NCBI GenBank assembly: GCA_023404095.1
Contig: JAEYDD010000030.1
Span: forward strand, 1-64,000
Origin: Pseudomonadota bacterium
GTDB taxonomy: Bacteria > Pseudomonadota > Alphaproteobacteria > Rhizobiales > Rhizobiaceae
DNA length: 64,000 nt
Reading direction: 5' to 3'
The notes below the pieces were generated by a model. The model made no database searches and had not been told where the DNA came from. It was given only the letters and a program-made list of their open reading frames with translations. The translations under genes were made by a program, and so were the position numbers. The stretch's first letter is position 1; each line of letters opens with the position of its first letter. This document shows, piece by piece, positions 17,363 through 25,738 of this stretch.

Positions 17363-19660
17363 TCAGGCATTGCCGGATCGCACGACCTTCACGGGGACGC
17401 CCTTGTAGGCGGGCGTGCCCGATGCCGGATCGTAGTCGCTGAGCGCAACCACGGTGTTCATCTCAGGATAGTAGCCGGCGATCGATCCTCTCGGAATGTC
17501 GTAGGCCACGGCCGTGTAGCCGCTGACGGTGCGAGGGGCGCCGTCCGATGCGACGAGCGAGCTGACGTCGATCAGGTCGCCCTCCGACAGGCCGCGCTCG
17601 GCAAGGTCGTGCCGGTTCATGAAAACGACGTCCCTGCGCCCGAAGACGCCGCGGTAGCGGTCGTTCAGGCCGTAGACCGTAGTGTTGTACTGGTCGTGGC
17701 TGCGCAACGTAGTGAGCACGAGCGCTTCCGGATCGCCCTGCCGCGGATCCTCGTCCAGCCCGGGGGCGAGCAGGAAGACCGCCTTGCCGGACGGCGTCTT
17801 CCAGCGCCGGTCGGAAGCCGCGACATCAAGGCGGAAACCACCGGGCACCCGGATGCGCTTGTTGAAGTCGCGGAAGTCGGGGAAGACGACCTCGATCTTT
17901 TCCCGGATGCGGTCGTAGTCGCCAATCAGGTAGTCCCAGTCGATGCCGTAGCGGTCGCCGAGCGTCGCCTTGGCGATGCCGGCGATGATCGCCGGCTCCG
18001 ATTTCAGCATCTCGCTTGGCGGGTTGAGAAAGCCCCTGGAGGCATGCACCATCGACATCGAATCCTCGACCGTCACCGACTGCGGGCCAGAGGCCTGGGT
18101 ATCGAGGTCGGTGCGGCCGAAGCACGGCAGCACGATCGAGACCTTCGCGGTCAGAAGGTGCGACCGGTTGAGCTTAGTGGCGATGTGGACGGCCAGGTCG
18201 AGCTTGCGCATGCCCGCGAAGATCGCGCCCGGATCTGGCATCGCAACGGCGAGGTTGCCGCCGAGACAGACGAGCGCCCTGGACCTGCCGTCGATGATGG
18301 CTTCGGCCGTCTCGACGGCATTGTGGCCCTTGGTGATCGAGGGGCGGAAACCGAAGGCCCGCTCGATGCCCTCCGCAAGCGATGGTCCGGGAATCTCGGT
18401 TATGCCGACGGTGCGGTTGCCCTGGACGTTCGAATGGCCTCGCAGGGGGCAGATGCCGGCGCCGGTCCGGCCGATATTGCCGCGCAGCATCAGGAGGTTG
18501 GCGATCTGCTGCACATTGGCGGTGCCGTGGCGATGCTGGGTGATGCCCATGCCGTAGCAGAGGATGACGTTCTCCGCGTTTATGTAAACATCGGCGGCGC
18601 TCTCCAGCGCCTCATAGGTCAGGCCGGAGACGGCGAGAATCCGGTCCCAGGGCGCGTCCTCCATATCCTTGCGGAACGCCTCGAACCCTTGCGTGTGCTC
18701 CTCGATGAAGGCGCGGTCGATGATGCCGTGCCGGCCGGCAGCGAGCGCTGCCGCATCCTTTTCCAGGACGATCTTCATGATCCCCTTGAGCGCCGCGAGA
18801 TCGCCGCCTGCGCGGACCTGATGGTAGGCCGAGGCAATAGGGGTCGACGATAGAGTGGCCATCTCGACGGGGTTCTGAGGTGCCGCAAACTTCTCGAGCG
18901 CGCGCTCCTTCAGCGGATTGAAGACGACGATGGGAACGCCGCGCCGGGACGCATTGTGCAGCGTCGTCATCATGCGGGGGTGGTTGGTGCCGGGATTGTG
19001 GCCGAAGCTGAAGATCGCGTCGGCGGAATCGAAATCCTCCAGCGTCACGGTGCCCTTTCCCACGCCGATGGACTGCGGCAGCCCGACGCTGGTCGCCTCG
19101 TGGCACATGTTCGAACAATCCGGGAAGTTGTTGGTGCCGAAGGCACGCACGAAAAGCTGGTAGAGAAACGCAGCCTCGTTCGAAGCGCGGCCGGAGGTGT
19201 AGAACTCAGCCTCGTCCGGGCTTCCCAGCTTGCCGAGTTCTGCCCCAATGATCGCAAACGCATCCTCCCAGGAGACCGGCAGGTAACGATCGCTGGCATG
19301 GTCGAAGATCATCGGATGGGTCAGTCGGCCCTGGTCTTCCAGTTGATGGTCGGTCCAGTGCCAGAGCGAGCTGACGGTGTTCTCCGCAAAGAATTCGGGC
19401 GGCACGCGCTTGGCTGTCGATTCCCACGTGATCGCCTTTGCGCCGTTCTCGCAGAATTCGAAGGAGGATGTATGCTTCGGATCGGGCCAGGCGCAGCCGG
19501 GGCAGTCGAATCCCTCCGGCTGGTTTGCCTTGAGAAGCGTGGCTGTTCCCTGGGCCACGATCTGCTGATGTGCCAGGGTGCTGGCGACCGCCTTCAACGC
19601 CCCCCAGCCACCGGCGGGCGCGTCATACTGTTCGATGCCTTCGGGACGCTTGTTTGTCAT
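17363..19660 (-). CDS. FdhF/YdeP-family molybdopterin oxidoreductase
   Basis: Molybdenum (bis-MGD) oxidoreductase of 765 residues, the size of the YdeP/formate-dehydrogenase-alpha-like group. The N-terminal motif DCPGCAWPDPKHTSSFEFCENG holds the few Cys typical of this family. A Cys in SNMCHEAT sits where true formate dehydrogenases have Cys or selenocysteine. The C-terminal molydop-binding domain includes LTTLRSHDQYNTTVYG. E. coli YdeP is linked to acid resistance; the physiological reaction of the family is unsettled. ATG 19660 is preferred to an upstream start because it fits the family N terminus and lies about 50 bases from a promoter-like element at 19716. No fdhD or electron-transfer subunit is adjacent. 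Confidence 0.88.
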   Translation of the reverse strand: MTNKRPEGIEQYDAPAGGWGALKAVASTLAHQQIVAQGTATLLKANQPEGFDCPGCAWPDPKHTSSFEFCENGAKAITWESTAKRVPPEFFAENTVSSLWHWTDHQLEDQGRLTHPMIFDHASDRYLPVSWEDAFAIIGAELGKLGSPDEAEFYTSGRASNEAAFLYQLFVRAFGTNNFPDCSNMCHEATSVGLPQSIGVGKGTVTLEDFDSADAIFSFGHNPGTNHPRMMTTLHNASRRGVPIVVFNPLKERALEKFAAPQNPVEMATLSSTPIASAYHQVRAGGDLAALKGIMKIVLEKDAAALAAGRHGIIDRAFIEEHTQGFEAFRKDMEDAPWDRILAVSGLTYEALESAADVYINAENVILCYGMGITQHRHGTANVQQIANLLMLRGNIGRTGAGICPLRGHSNVQGNRTVGITEIPGPSLAEGIERAFGFRPSITKGHNAVETAEAIIDGRSRALVCLGGNLAVAMPDPGAIFAGMRKLDLAVHIATKLNRSHLLTAKVSIVLPCFGRTDLDTQASGPQSVTVEDSMSMVHASRGFLNPPSEMLKSEPAIIAGIAKATLGDRYGIDWDYLIGDYDRIREKIEVVFPDFRDFNKRIRVPGGFRLDVAASDRRWKTPSGKAVFLLAPGLDEDPRQGDPEALVLTTLRSHDQYNTTVYGLNDRYRGVFGRRDVVFMNRHDLAERGLSEGDLIDVSSLVASDGAPRTVSGYTAVAYDIPRGSIAGYYPEMNTVVALSDYDPASGTPAYKGVPVKVVRSGNA

Positions 19661-19715
19661 CTCTCTCACTCCATCGCCATTTCCGGCAGGATCGCAAGCA
19701 GAGGGCAGGCGTTCA

Positions 19716-19751
19716 ATCATACAGGGGTTTGCCGGGGCAAACCTGGGTATA
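19716..19751 (-). promoter_or_regulatory. Promoter and dyad element upstream of the FdhF-like gene
   Basis: Read on the minus strand, GGCAAACCCCTG abuts the -10-like hexamer TATGAT (19721-19716), about 55 bases before the start codon. Upstream is a partly inverted copy, ATACCCAGGTTTGC, so 19719-19750 forms an imperfect dyad (11 of 14 positions match). The same ACCC-S-N-GTAT-R-ATT element recurs at 44893, 45755 and 55575. There is no -35 match, which suggests activator dependence. The dyad could also act as a hairpin after the kinase gene, but it has no T tract. Confidence 0.6.
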
Positions 19752-19753
19752 GT

Positions 19754-21727
19754 TCAGACCGCGGGCTCCGACACCTGAACGGGACCTTCCGCCGGATAAT
19801 AGATGGCGCCGGGAATACGGATTTCCACCACCGCACCCTTCCTGTCGCTCCGGTTGGAGAGCGAAATCGAGCCTCCATGGGCGGTGACGATCGAGCGGCA
19901 CATGGCAAGGCCCAGTCCCATGCCGTTGGGTTTCGTGGTGTTGAAGGCCTTGAACAGCGTTTCCCCGGTCGCGGCACTGATTCCCGTGCCGGTGTCGGCA
20001 AAGCCGATGAGCAGGCCGTCGTCATCGACCTGCGTGCGGATGGTCAGCTTGCGTTCCGGTGACCCCGCCATTTCCATCGCCTGCATGGCATTCGTGATGA
20101 CGTTCAGGAACGTTTGCTGCAGCAGCACCCGGTCTGCCTGGATCAGTGCGGGTCCGGCGCGCAGATCCACCTCGAGATCGACGTCGTGGGCTGCAAGTTC
20201 CTTGCGCTTGAGGTTGATCGCCTCGAGAACGGCGGCATCGACCGCCACTTCGCCCGTGTCCGGCTTGGCCTTGCCAAGGAGCATCCGTACGCGCTTGACG
20301 ACCTCGGAGGCGTGCTCCGTCGAGACGATCGCCTCGTTGAGTGCCAGGCGGGCTTCCTCCAGATCGGGCTGGTCGCGCTTGAGCCAGCGTTGCGCCGCCT
20401 GGACGAATGCCATGATGGCGGCCAGCGGCTGGTTGACCTCGTGTGCGATCGAGGCCGAGATCTCGCCGATCATGGCCGCCCGCGACACTCCCTCGAGCTC
20501 CCGGCGGGAAGCGTCCAGCGCCTCCTGGAATTTCAGCCGCTCGGTGATGTCGATGATGCTGGCCTGGATCCGGTCGAGCGGCGCGCCGTCCGGCGGGAAG
20601 CTGAGCATCACGATGACGGGAATGATGCGGCCCGAGCGGCTCACGACGGTGGTTTCGGCCTGAAACGTCGGATGCCCCTCGTGTATTGCAACGAGGCATT
20701 GCGCGAAGGTCGTGTCGCTGTCTGGAAGGAACTCGTCGAGACGGGAAAAGAAATCCTGCTTGCGCTCGATCTCCATCAGTTTCAGAGCGGTCTCGTTGAC
20801 ATCGGTGACGCGGACAAGCCTTCGCATCCGCCTTACGAACTCCGGGTGCTCGGCGAGGTATTTGCGTATGTCGGTGACGCCGCGTGCGTGCAGGGCCGAC
20901 AGTTCGGCCTTGACGTCCCGCAGGTCGTGCTCCCAGATCGCCACAGCCAGAGTTTCGAAGATTGTCCGGTACCTGTGCTCGCTGGCCTTCAGGGCCGCTT
21001 CGGACGCCTTCCTCTCGGAGATGTCTATCGCCGTTTCCAGCACCGTCTCGATGCCATCGCTGCTGTTGCGCTCAAGTTGCCAGCGCGTGAAGATGTCGAC
21101 GGTGCGACCGCTCTTTGTGGTGACGACGAGTTCTCCCTGCCAGTTGCCGTTGGCAAGGAGCGAAAACTCCGCCTGGGAACGCGAGACGGGGAAGGTTGCG
21201 GGAAGCAATTGGTCGGCATCCCGGCCGATCGCTTCCTTCTCCGACCAGCCATAGAGTGCCTCCGCGCCGCGGTTCCAGTAGATGACCTTGCCGGCGGCAT
21301 CCCTGAGAAAGATCGCATCGCTGGTCAATTCGAGCAGGCGCGCCTGGCCCTTCAGGGCGATGAGATCGCTGCGGCGGCGCAGAAGCAGCGCTGTCGTCAC
21401 GAGGTTGGCCGACAGGCTGAACAGAAGACGCAGCAGCGCCTGGGTGTCGGAATGAAAGCCGTGGACGGCGATGAAGCTGATGACGGTCAGCAGCACGCAA
21501 ACGGCCGAGCAAAACCTGATCGCGCGCGTGTCGCCGAAATCGCCGGCAATGACGATGACCAGCACGTAGAGCACTGCCACAGCGCTGCCGAGCGAGGTGA
21601 AACTGTCAATGGCGAAAATGACGCTGCCCAGCGCGATGGCCGCAGCCGTGCGGTACCGGTGAGCGCACCAGCCGGTGCCGGCGAAACTGATACTGTCCCG
21701 TGTGCGATCAACGACCTGCTGATCCAT
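19754..21727 (-). CDS. Membrane PAS sensor histidine kinase (FixL/DctB-like)
   Basis: Orphan sensor kinase of 657 residues. Four or so hydrophobic helices occupy residues about 25-120. A PAS domain follows (LLELTSDAIFLRDAAGKVIYWNRGAEALYGWSEKE), then a second PAS-like region with degenerate sequence, HisKA with His429 in SIAHEVNQPLAA and HATPase_c with GTGISAATGETLF and GMGLGLAMCRSI. The HEVNQPLA pattern is that of kinases that partner FixJ/LuxR-type regulators. No response regulator is adjacent; the FixJ-like one at 45039 is a candidate partner by type only. The start at 21727 has GAGGTGG upstream. Confidence 0.9.
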   Translation of the reverse strand: MDQQVVDRTRDSISFAGTGWCAHRYRTAAAIALGSVIFAIDSFTSLGSAVAVLYVLVIVIAGDFGDTRAIRFCSAVCVLLTVISFIAVHGFHSDTQALLRLLFSLSANLVTTALLLRRRSDLIALKGQARLLELTSDAIFLRDAAGKVIYWNRGAEALYGWSEKEAIGRDADQLLPATFPVSRSQAEFSLLANGNWQGELVVTTKSGRTVDIFTRWQLERNSSDGIETVLETAIDISERKASEAALKASEHRYRTIFETLAVAIWEHDLRDVKAELSALHARGVTDIRKYLAEHPEFVRRMRRLVRVTDVNETALKLMEIERKQDFFSRLDEFLPDSDTTFAQCLVAIHEGHPTFQAETTVVSRSGRIIPVIVMLSFPPDGAPLDRIQASIIDITERLKFQEALDASRRELEGVSRAAMIGEISASIAHEVNQPLAAIMAFVQAAQRWLKRDQPDLEEARLALNEAIVSTEHASEVVKRVRMLLGKAKPDTGEVAVDAAVLEAINLKRKELAAHDVDLEVDLRAGPALIQADRVLLQQTFLNVITNAMQAMEMAGSPERKLTIRTQVDDDGLLIGFADTGTGISAATGETLFKAFNTTKPNGMGLGLAMCRSIVTAHGGSISLSNRSDRKGAVVEIRIPGAIYYPAEGPVQVSEPAV

Positions 21728-21804
21728 CCGACCACCTCTTCATGCCTCCCGGGATTCGATCTCGGGCAGTGGGTGGGATACTGGTCCAACCGGCTCCGCC
21801 CATC

Positions 21805-21838
21805 TTGTACGATGGGAGCCTGTTTTGCACGATATGGA
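21805..21838. promoter_or_regulatory. Two direct repeats in the divergent kinase/AraC gap
   Basis: TTGTACGATGGGA (21805) and TTGCACGATATGGA (21825) start 20 bases apart, the two-turn phasing typical of AraC-family operators. They lie in the 254-base gap (21728-21981) between the kinase and the AraC gene at 21982 and could serve either. The first copy also overlaps a CCCATC/GATGGG dyad. Confidence 0.4.
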
Positions 21839-21981
21839 CACGAACTTGCCTTAGTGACCGAGGTTCGGGTCATTGTGCCCCGCTGATGCGTTGCCAGGCT
21901 CAATTCGGCGGACTATGTTCGCGTCACTGAAGTCGGATCGGTGATCTGCAAGCGTGGCGCCGGCCGGGAGAAGCGGAAGCG

Positions 21982-22893
21982 TTGACCTCATTCCTTATCG
22001 ATACCGCACGCCACGGACCGGATTTCGGCATCGCCGAGGCGCCGCGTTGCGTGACAGCCCCGATCGGGAAGGCTCGCTTCTCGGTCAGCCGTCTGCATTG
22101 CGAGGTCGCGCCCGGCGAGGCGAGGGTGCTGACCATACCCGCCCAGGACGCCTATTTCGTGATGTTGTACCTCGCAGACGTGGCGCATTGCGATGTCCTG
22201 CATGACGGCTCGTCCACCGAAACGAGGCTCTATCCTCAAGGCTCGATCTGTCTTGTGCATCTTGCGGGTGGGGCCGTCATCCGTCTTTCCAGCACGCTGG
22301 ATTCGCTGGGTTTCATTGTTCCAAAGGCGCTGTTCGAGGAGCTCGACCAGATCGCGCCCGGTACGAGCGACGGCAGGCTCGAATGCCGGCGCGGCGAGAG
22401 CGACGCGGTGATCGCAAATCTGGGAACTGCCTTTCTCGCCATGTTCGACAGGGGGCAAGCGCCACTGCCGGTGACGTTCAAGCACATGGCGATAGCGCTT
22501 TGCGGGCATCTCCTGCACCGGTATGGCGCAAGCCGGACGCGTGATGGAACATTCGTCGCTTCCCTATCGGCGGTTCAGGAGGTCGCTGCGAAAGCCTACA
22601 TCGCCCGTAACCTCAGCCGTTCGGCCATCCCGGTCTCGGCGATTGCAGCGGCGGCCGGGCTGCCGGCCAGTTGCTTTGCGCAGAGCTTCCAGAAGGCGGT
22701 CGGGTGCACGCTCGCGCAATGGGTGAACGGCTCGCGGGTGGCGCGCGCGAAAGAGCTTCTGGCGCAGCGCACGCTGTCGCTGAAGACGATTGCCGGCGAA
22801 TGCGGGTTTTCCGACCAGGCGCAGTTCAACAAGGTTTTTGCCAAGGCGACGGGCATGCCGCCGGCCGTCTGGCGGATGACGCGGCTGCAATAG
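21982..22893 (+). CDS. AraC-family transcriptional regulator
   Basis: Regulator of 303 residues. The N-terminal sensing domain (about 1-190) has the pattern FKHMAIALCGHLLHRYG seen in the regulators at 22980 and 25739. The AraC double helix-turn-helix (about 195-300) includes ISAIAAAAGLPASCFAQSF-type recognition and SLKTIAGECGFSDQAQFNKVF. The start is TTG 21982, since no in-frame ATG occurs before residue 60; GGGAG lies 11 bases upstream. The gene is divergent from the PAS kinase and 86 bases ahead of a second AraC gene. No target is certain. Confidence 0.88.
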   Translation: MTSFLIDTARHGPDFGIAEAPRCVTAPIGKARFSVSRLHCEVAPGEARVLTIPAQDAYFVMLYLADVAHCDVLHDGSSTETRLYPQGSICLVHLAGGAVIRLSSTLDSLGFIVPKALFEELDQIAPGTSDGRLECRRGESDAVIANLGTAFLAMFDRGQAPLPVTFKHMAIALCGHLLHRYGASRTRDGTFVASLSAVQEVAAKAYIARNLSRSAIPVSAIAAAAGLPASCFAQSFQKAVGCTLAQWVNGSRVARAKELLAQRTLSLKTIAGECGFSDQAQFNKVFAKATGMPPAVWRMTRLQ

Positions 22894-22979
22894 CTGCGGT
22901 ATCCCGCTATGATCCGATTGCGGCATGGCGGGGGACGGGCCTTGCGGCAAAGTTTGAATTTTCACAAGGGCATACGGAA

Positions 22980-23828
22980 ATGCCGGATTCACTCACCAGA
23001 TCGAGCATCACGGTTTCCGGAATCGAGATCACGCGTCTGCGTTACGACGGTGACGATCTTGCGCCGTTTCCGGCCTCGGCCCGGCAGGAAGCCTTCAGCG
23101 CGATCGTTCAACTCGCCGACTTCCGGCGGCACCGGCTGTGGCGGGAGGGTGTGCTCGTCCATGACGGGGGCCACGAGCGCGGCGCGCTTGCCGTCACTGA
23201 CCTGCGCGAAAGCTGGCAATGCCATCACCTCTCTCCGTTCGACAACATCCGCTTCCACCTGCCCTTTGCGCAATTGCGTGAATTTGCCGCCGAGGCCGGA
23301 CGGCTGGAATACTCCGGGCTGGAAAGCGTCGCCGGTAAGAACGACGGCGTGGTTCTCGGCATAGCGCAGGCCTTGTTGCCGGCGCTGGAAAGCCCGCAGG
23401 AGGCAGGGCAGCTTTTTCTCGAGCACATCGGCATGGCTCTGCTGACCCATCTCACACAGAGATACGGCGGGGTGCATTTTCCGCCGCGCAAGAAGGGAAC
23501 GCTGGCCTCGTGGCAGGAGAAACGGGCGACGGAGTTGCTTGCCGGGCGGGCAAACGGCCAGGTCTCGATCGCCGAACTTGCCCAGGCGTGCGAGCTGTCG
23601 CGCAGCTATTTCATCAAGGCGTTTCGCGAGACGTTCGGAAAGACGCCCTACCGGTGGCTGACGGAATATCGCGTGGCGCGCGCCCGCGATCTCTTGAAGT
23701 CGGACATGCCCATCGCCGAAGTGGCGGCCGCATGCGGCTTCTCCGACCAGAGCCATCTCACGCGGGTCTTTTCCGAGATGACCGGGGAGACGCCGGGCAA
23801 CTGGCGGCGCAGGGGGCGTGCGGGCTGA
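22980..23828 (+). CDS. AraC-family transcriptional regulator
   Basis: Regulator of 282 residues with an N-terminal sensing domain of the same type as its neighbour (FDNIRFHLPFAQLREF, LPALESPQEAGQLFLEHIGMALLTHL) and a C-terminal AraC domain (VSIAELAQACELSRSYFIKAFRETFGKTPYRWL and MPIAEVAAACGFSDQSHLTRVF). ATG 22980 is chosen because the sequence upstream in the frame is a shadow of the preceding AraC gene. The N-terminal domain closely parallels that of the regulator at 25739. It lies directly upstream of the RTX protein gene, which makes that gene a possible target. Confidence 0.9.
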   Translation: MPDSLTRSSITVSGIEITRLRYDGDDLAPFPASARQEAFSAIVQLADFRRHRLWREGVLVHDGGHERGALAVTDLRESWQCHHLSPFDNIRFHLPFAQLREFAAEAGRLEYSGLESVAGKNDGVVLGIAQALLPALESPQEAGQLFLEHIGMALLTHLTQRYGGVHFPPRKKGTLASWQEKRATELLAGRANGQVSIAELAQACELSRSYFIKAFRETFGKTPYRWLTEYRVARARDLLKSDMPIAEVAAACGFSDQSHLTRVFSEMTGETPGNWRRRGRAG

Positions 23829-23936
23829 CGGTGCGCAGCCGAATCCGGGGAGGCTGGCGGGCAGACGCTTTCAGTTGTATTGCTTGCGAGACCGGCGGGA
23901 CCGAAGCATACGTTTACCATCCCCCGGAAATCTCCG

Positions 23937-23958
23937 ACGCCTTGTCGGCGTATTTTTT
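23937..23958 (+). terminator. Terminator after the tandem AraC genes
   Basis: Stem ACGCC/GGCGT with a five-base loop, then A and six T at 23953-23958. It lies about 110 bases after the AraC stop and 60 bases before the RTX gene, so the RTX gene probably has its own promoter. Confidence 0.65.
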
Positions 23959-23976
23959 CCTTTCCTTCGGCAGATT

Positions 23977-24000
23977 GGTCTATGGAAGCTGCCATAGACC
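23977..24000. promoter_or_regulatory. Perfect palindrome upstream of the RTX gene
   Basis: Nine-base arms GGTCTATGG and CCATAGACC around a six-base spacer, ending 18 bases before the RTX start codon. There is no T tract, so an operator or a 5' UTR hairpin controlling translation is more likely than a terminator. Confidence 0.55.
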
Positions 24001-24018
24001 CCTGCACATGATGAGCAG

Positions 24019-25692
24019 ATGACGAAAAAGATTGTGATCACGGCCAATCGCACGACCGCCGTGTCGGTGCCGGACAGCGACATGGAATTGGTGGTCAACG
24101 CAAAGGTGACCGTTGATGCGGCCGCGACGGCGCTGATCGCAACCGGCAAGGCGACCGGTCGCGCCTTCTACATCAACGGCACGCTTCTCTCCGCCTCCGG
24201 CTATGCGGTGGAGTTTGGGGCAAAGGGCGTAGACGACAGTGAAAGTCTGTTCGTCATCGGAAAGACGGGCAAAGTCTCCGCCAAAGCCAATGGCATGGAC
24301 ATCCGCAGCGGCGGGCTGGAGCTTGTCAATCACGGCACGATCGAGGCGGCGCAGACGGCCCTTTCGATTTCGGGCGCTGCGACCAAGCTCGTCAACAACG
24401 GCCTTGTCTCGTCGTTTGCAGGAAGCGTCCTGAAGGCTCTCGGCAAGAGTGAGATGGTCATCAACAACGGCTCGATGAAGGCGGTTGGCGATGCGTTGAT
24501 GCTGTCAGGTTCTTCCGCCAGCCTCACCAACAACGGCGAGGTCGTCTCGACCAAGGCGCATGCGGTCGTGTCGTCGGCGTCTTCCGCCGTCCTCACCAAT
24601 CACGGCACGCTCAAGGGGCACACCGATTCGATCGTCTCGACCGGCAGGGCGGTGACGATCACAAGCGACGGGCTCGTGGCCTCGACGAAGGGCTCGGCGA
24701 TCATCGCCTCCGGCGCCAAGGCCATCGTGACGAACAACGACGGCACGCTGAAAGCCGCAAAGAATGCCGTCGTGGTGAGCGGCGACGGCTCGAAGGTGAC
24801 GAACAACGGCTCCATCTCCTCGTCCGCCTATGCCATCTCGATCGATGCGGACAAGGCCACTGTGACAAACAACAAGACGATCAAGGCTGCGGGCGGCATC
24901 GAGATCGACGGCAGTGCCGCGACGGTCAGCAACTACGGCACGATCCATGCGACGAAGGCAAAGACGGCCGCGGTCGATTTCACCGACGCAGCGGCCTCGA
25001 CCTTCCACAACTACGGCCTCGTCCAGAGCACCGGCACCGCTTTCCTCGGCGGCAGCGGTGTGCAGTCGGTGTTCAACAGCGGAACGATCAAGGGATCAGT
25101 GATCCTGGGCGCCGGCAACGACTATTTCGACGGCACCGACGGCAAGGTGACGGGCAGCGTGAAGGGCGGCAAGGGCAACGACGTCTATGTCATCAGCGAC
25201 GCCGCAACGAAGCTCGTCGAACGCGCCGGCGAGGGCACCGATCTCGTCAAGTCGAGCGTCAGCCTTGCGCTTGGCGCCAACTTCGAAAACCTGACGCTGA
25301 CCGGCTCGGCCAACATCAAGGCCACCGGCAACTCGCTGGCCAACCAGTTGCACGGCAATTCCGGCAACAACGTCATCAAGGGCGGCGGCGGCAACGACAC
25401 GATCTGGGGCCACGGCGGCAACGACATCCTGACCGGGGGAGGGGGCGCCGACCATTTCGTTTTTGCGAGCGGCGACGGCAAGGACACCATCACCGACTTT
25501 ACGGCAACCGGCTCCAGGCATGACGTGCTGGACCTCTCAAGCCTCGCCAGCATCAGGAGCTTTTCGGACCTTTCGAAGAGCCACATGCAGCAGGTGGGAG
25601 CGGATGTGTTGATCGATGGGCTGAACGGCGACACGATCCTCTTGAAGGACGTCAAGATCGCTACGCTGGACAAGGGCGACTTCGTTTTCTGA
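24019..25692 (+). CDS. Secreted beta-helix protein with C-terminal RTX calcium-binding repeats
   Basis: Acidic, Cys-free protein of 557 residues with no N-terminal signal, as expected for type I secretion. Residues about 90-360 hold roughly a dozen imperfect 20-25-residue repeats of the form (L/V)TNNGxI...A(I/V)xxSG, typical of a right-handed parallel beta-helix. RTX nonapeptides follow (GAGNDYF, GGKGNDVYV, GGGGNDTIWGHGGNDIL) with the C-terminal pattern DTITDF that forms the secretion signal. No type I ABC exporter is in the window. Adhesion or polysaccharide binding is plausible but not shown. It is flanked by two AraC genes, with the convergent one 46 bases away. Confidence 0.88.
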   Translation: MTKKIVITANRTTAVSVPDSDMELVVNAKVTVDAAATALIATGKATGRAFYINGTLLSASGYAVEFGAKGVDDSESLFVIGKTGKVSAKANGMDIRSGGLELVNHGTIEAAQTALSISGAATKLVNNGLVSSFAGSVLKALGKSEMVINNGSMKAVGDALMLSGSSASLTNNGEVVSTKAHAVVSSASSAVLTNHGTLKGHTDSIVSTGRAVTITSDGLVASTKGSAIIASGAKAIVTNNDGTLKAAKNAVVVSGDGSKVTNNGSISSSAYAISIDADKATVTNNKTIKAAGGIEIDGSAATVSNYGTIHATKAKTAAVDFTDAAASTFHNYGLVQSTGTAFLGGSGVQSVFNSGTIKGSVILGAGNDYFDGTDGKVTGSVKGGKGNDVYVISDAATKLVERAGEGTDLVKSSVSLALGANFENLTLTGSANIKATGNSLANQLHGNSGNNVIKGGGGNDTIWGHGGNDILTGGGGADHFVFASGDGKDTITDFTATGSRHDVLDLSSLASIRSFSDLSKSHMQQVGADVLIDGLNGDTILLKDVKIATLDKGDFVF

Positions 25693-25738
25693 TTACAACT
25701 GCAGTGAGCCCCAGCGGTTGCAGGCGATAACCCGTTGC

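Noticed and set aside
17347..17381. Inverted repeat GCGATCCGG/CCGGATCGC around the stop codon of the FdhF-like gene
   Set aside because: The loop is 17 bases, half the stem is coding and there is no T tract on either side. A terminator cannot be claimed.
17363..19660. Selenocysteine in the FdhF-like enzyme
   Set aside because: The expected position is an ordinary Cys codon in SNMCHEAT and no in-frame TGA interrupts the gene.
21836..21849. Sigma-54-like GG-N10-GC pair (TGGACACGAACTTGCC) before the AraC gene at 21982
   Set aside because: The spacing is right but the -24 box departs from TGGCAC and no enhancer site or sigma-54 activator is associated. One such match is expected by chance in this length.
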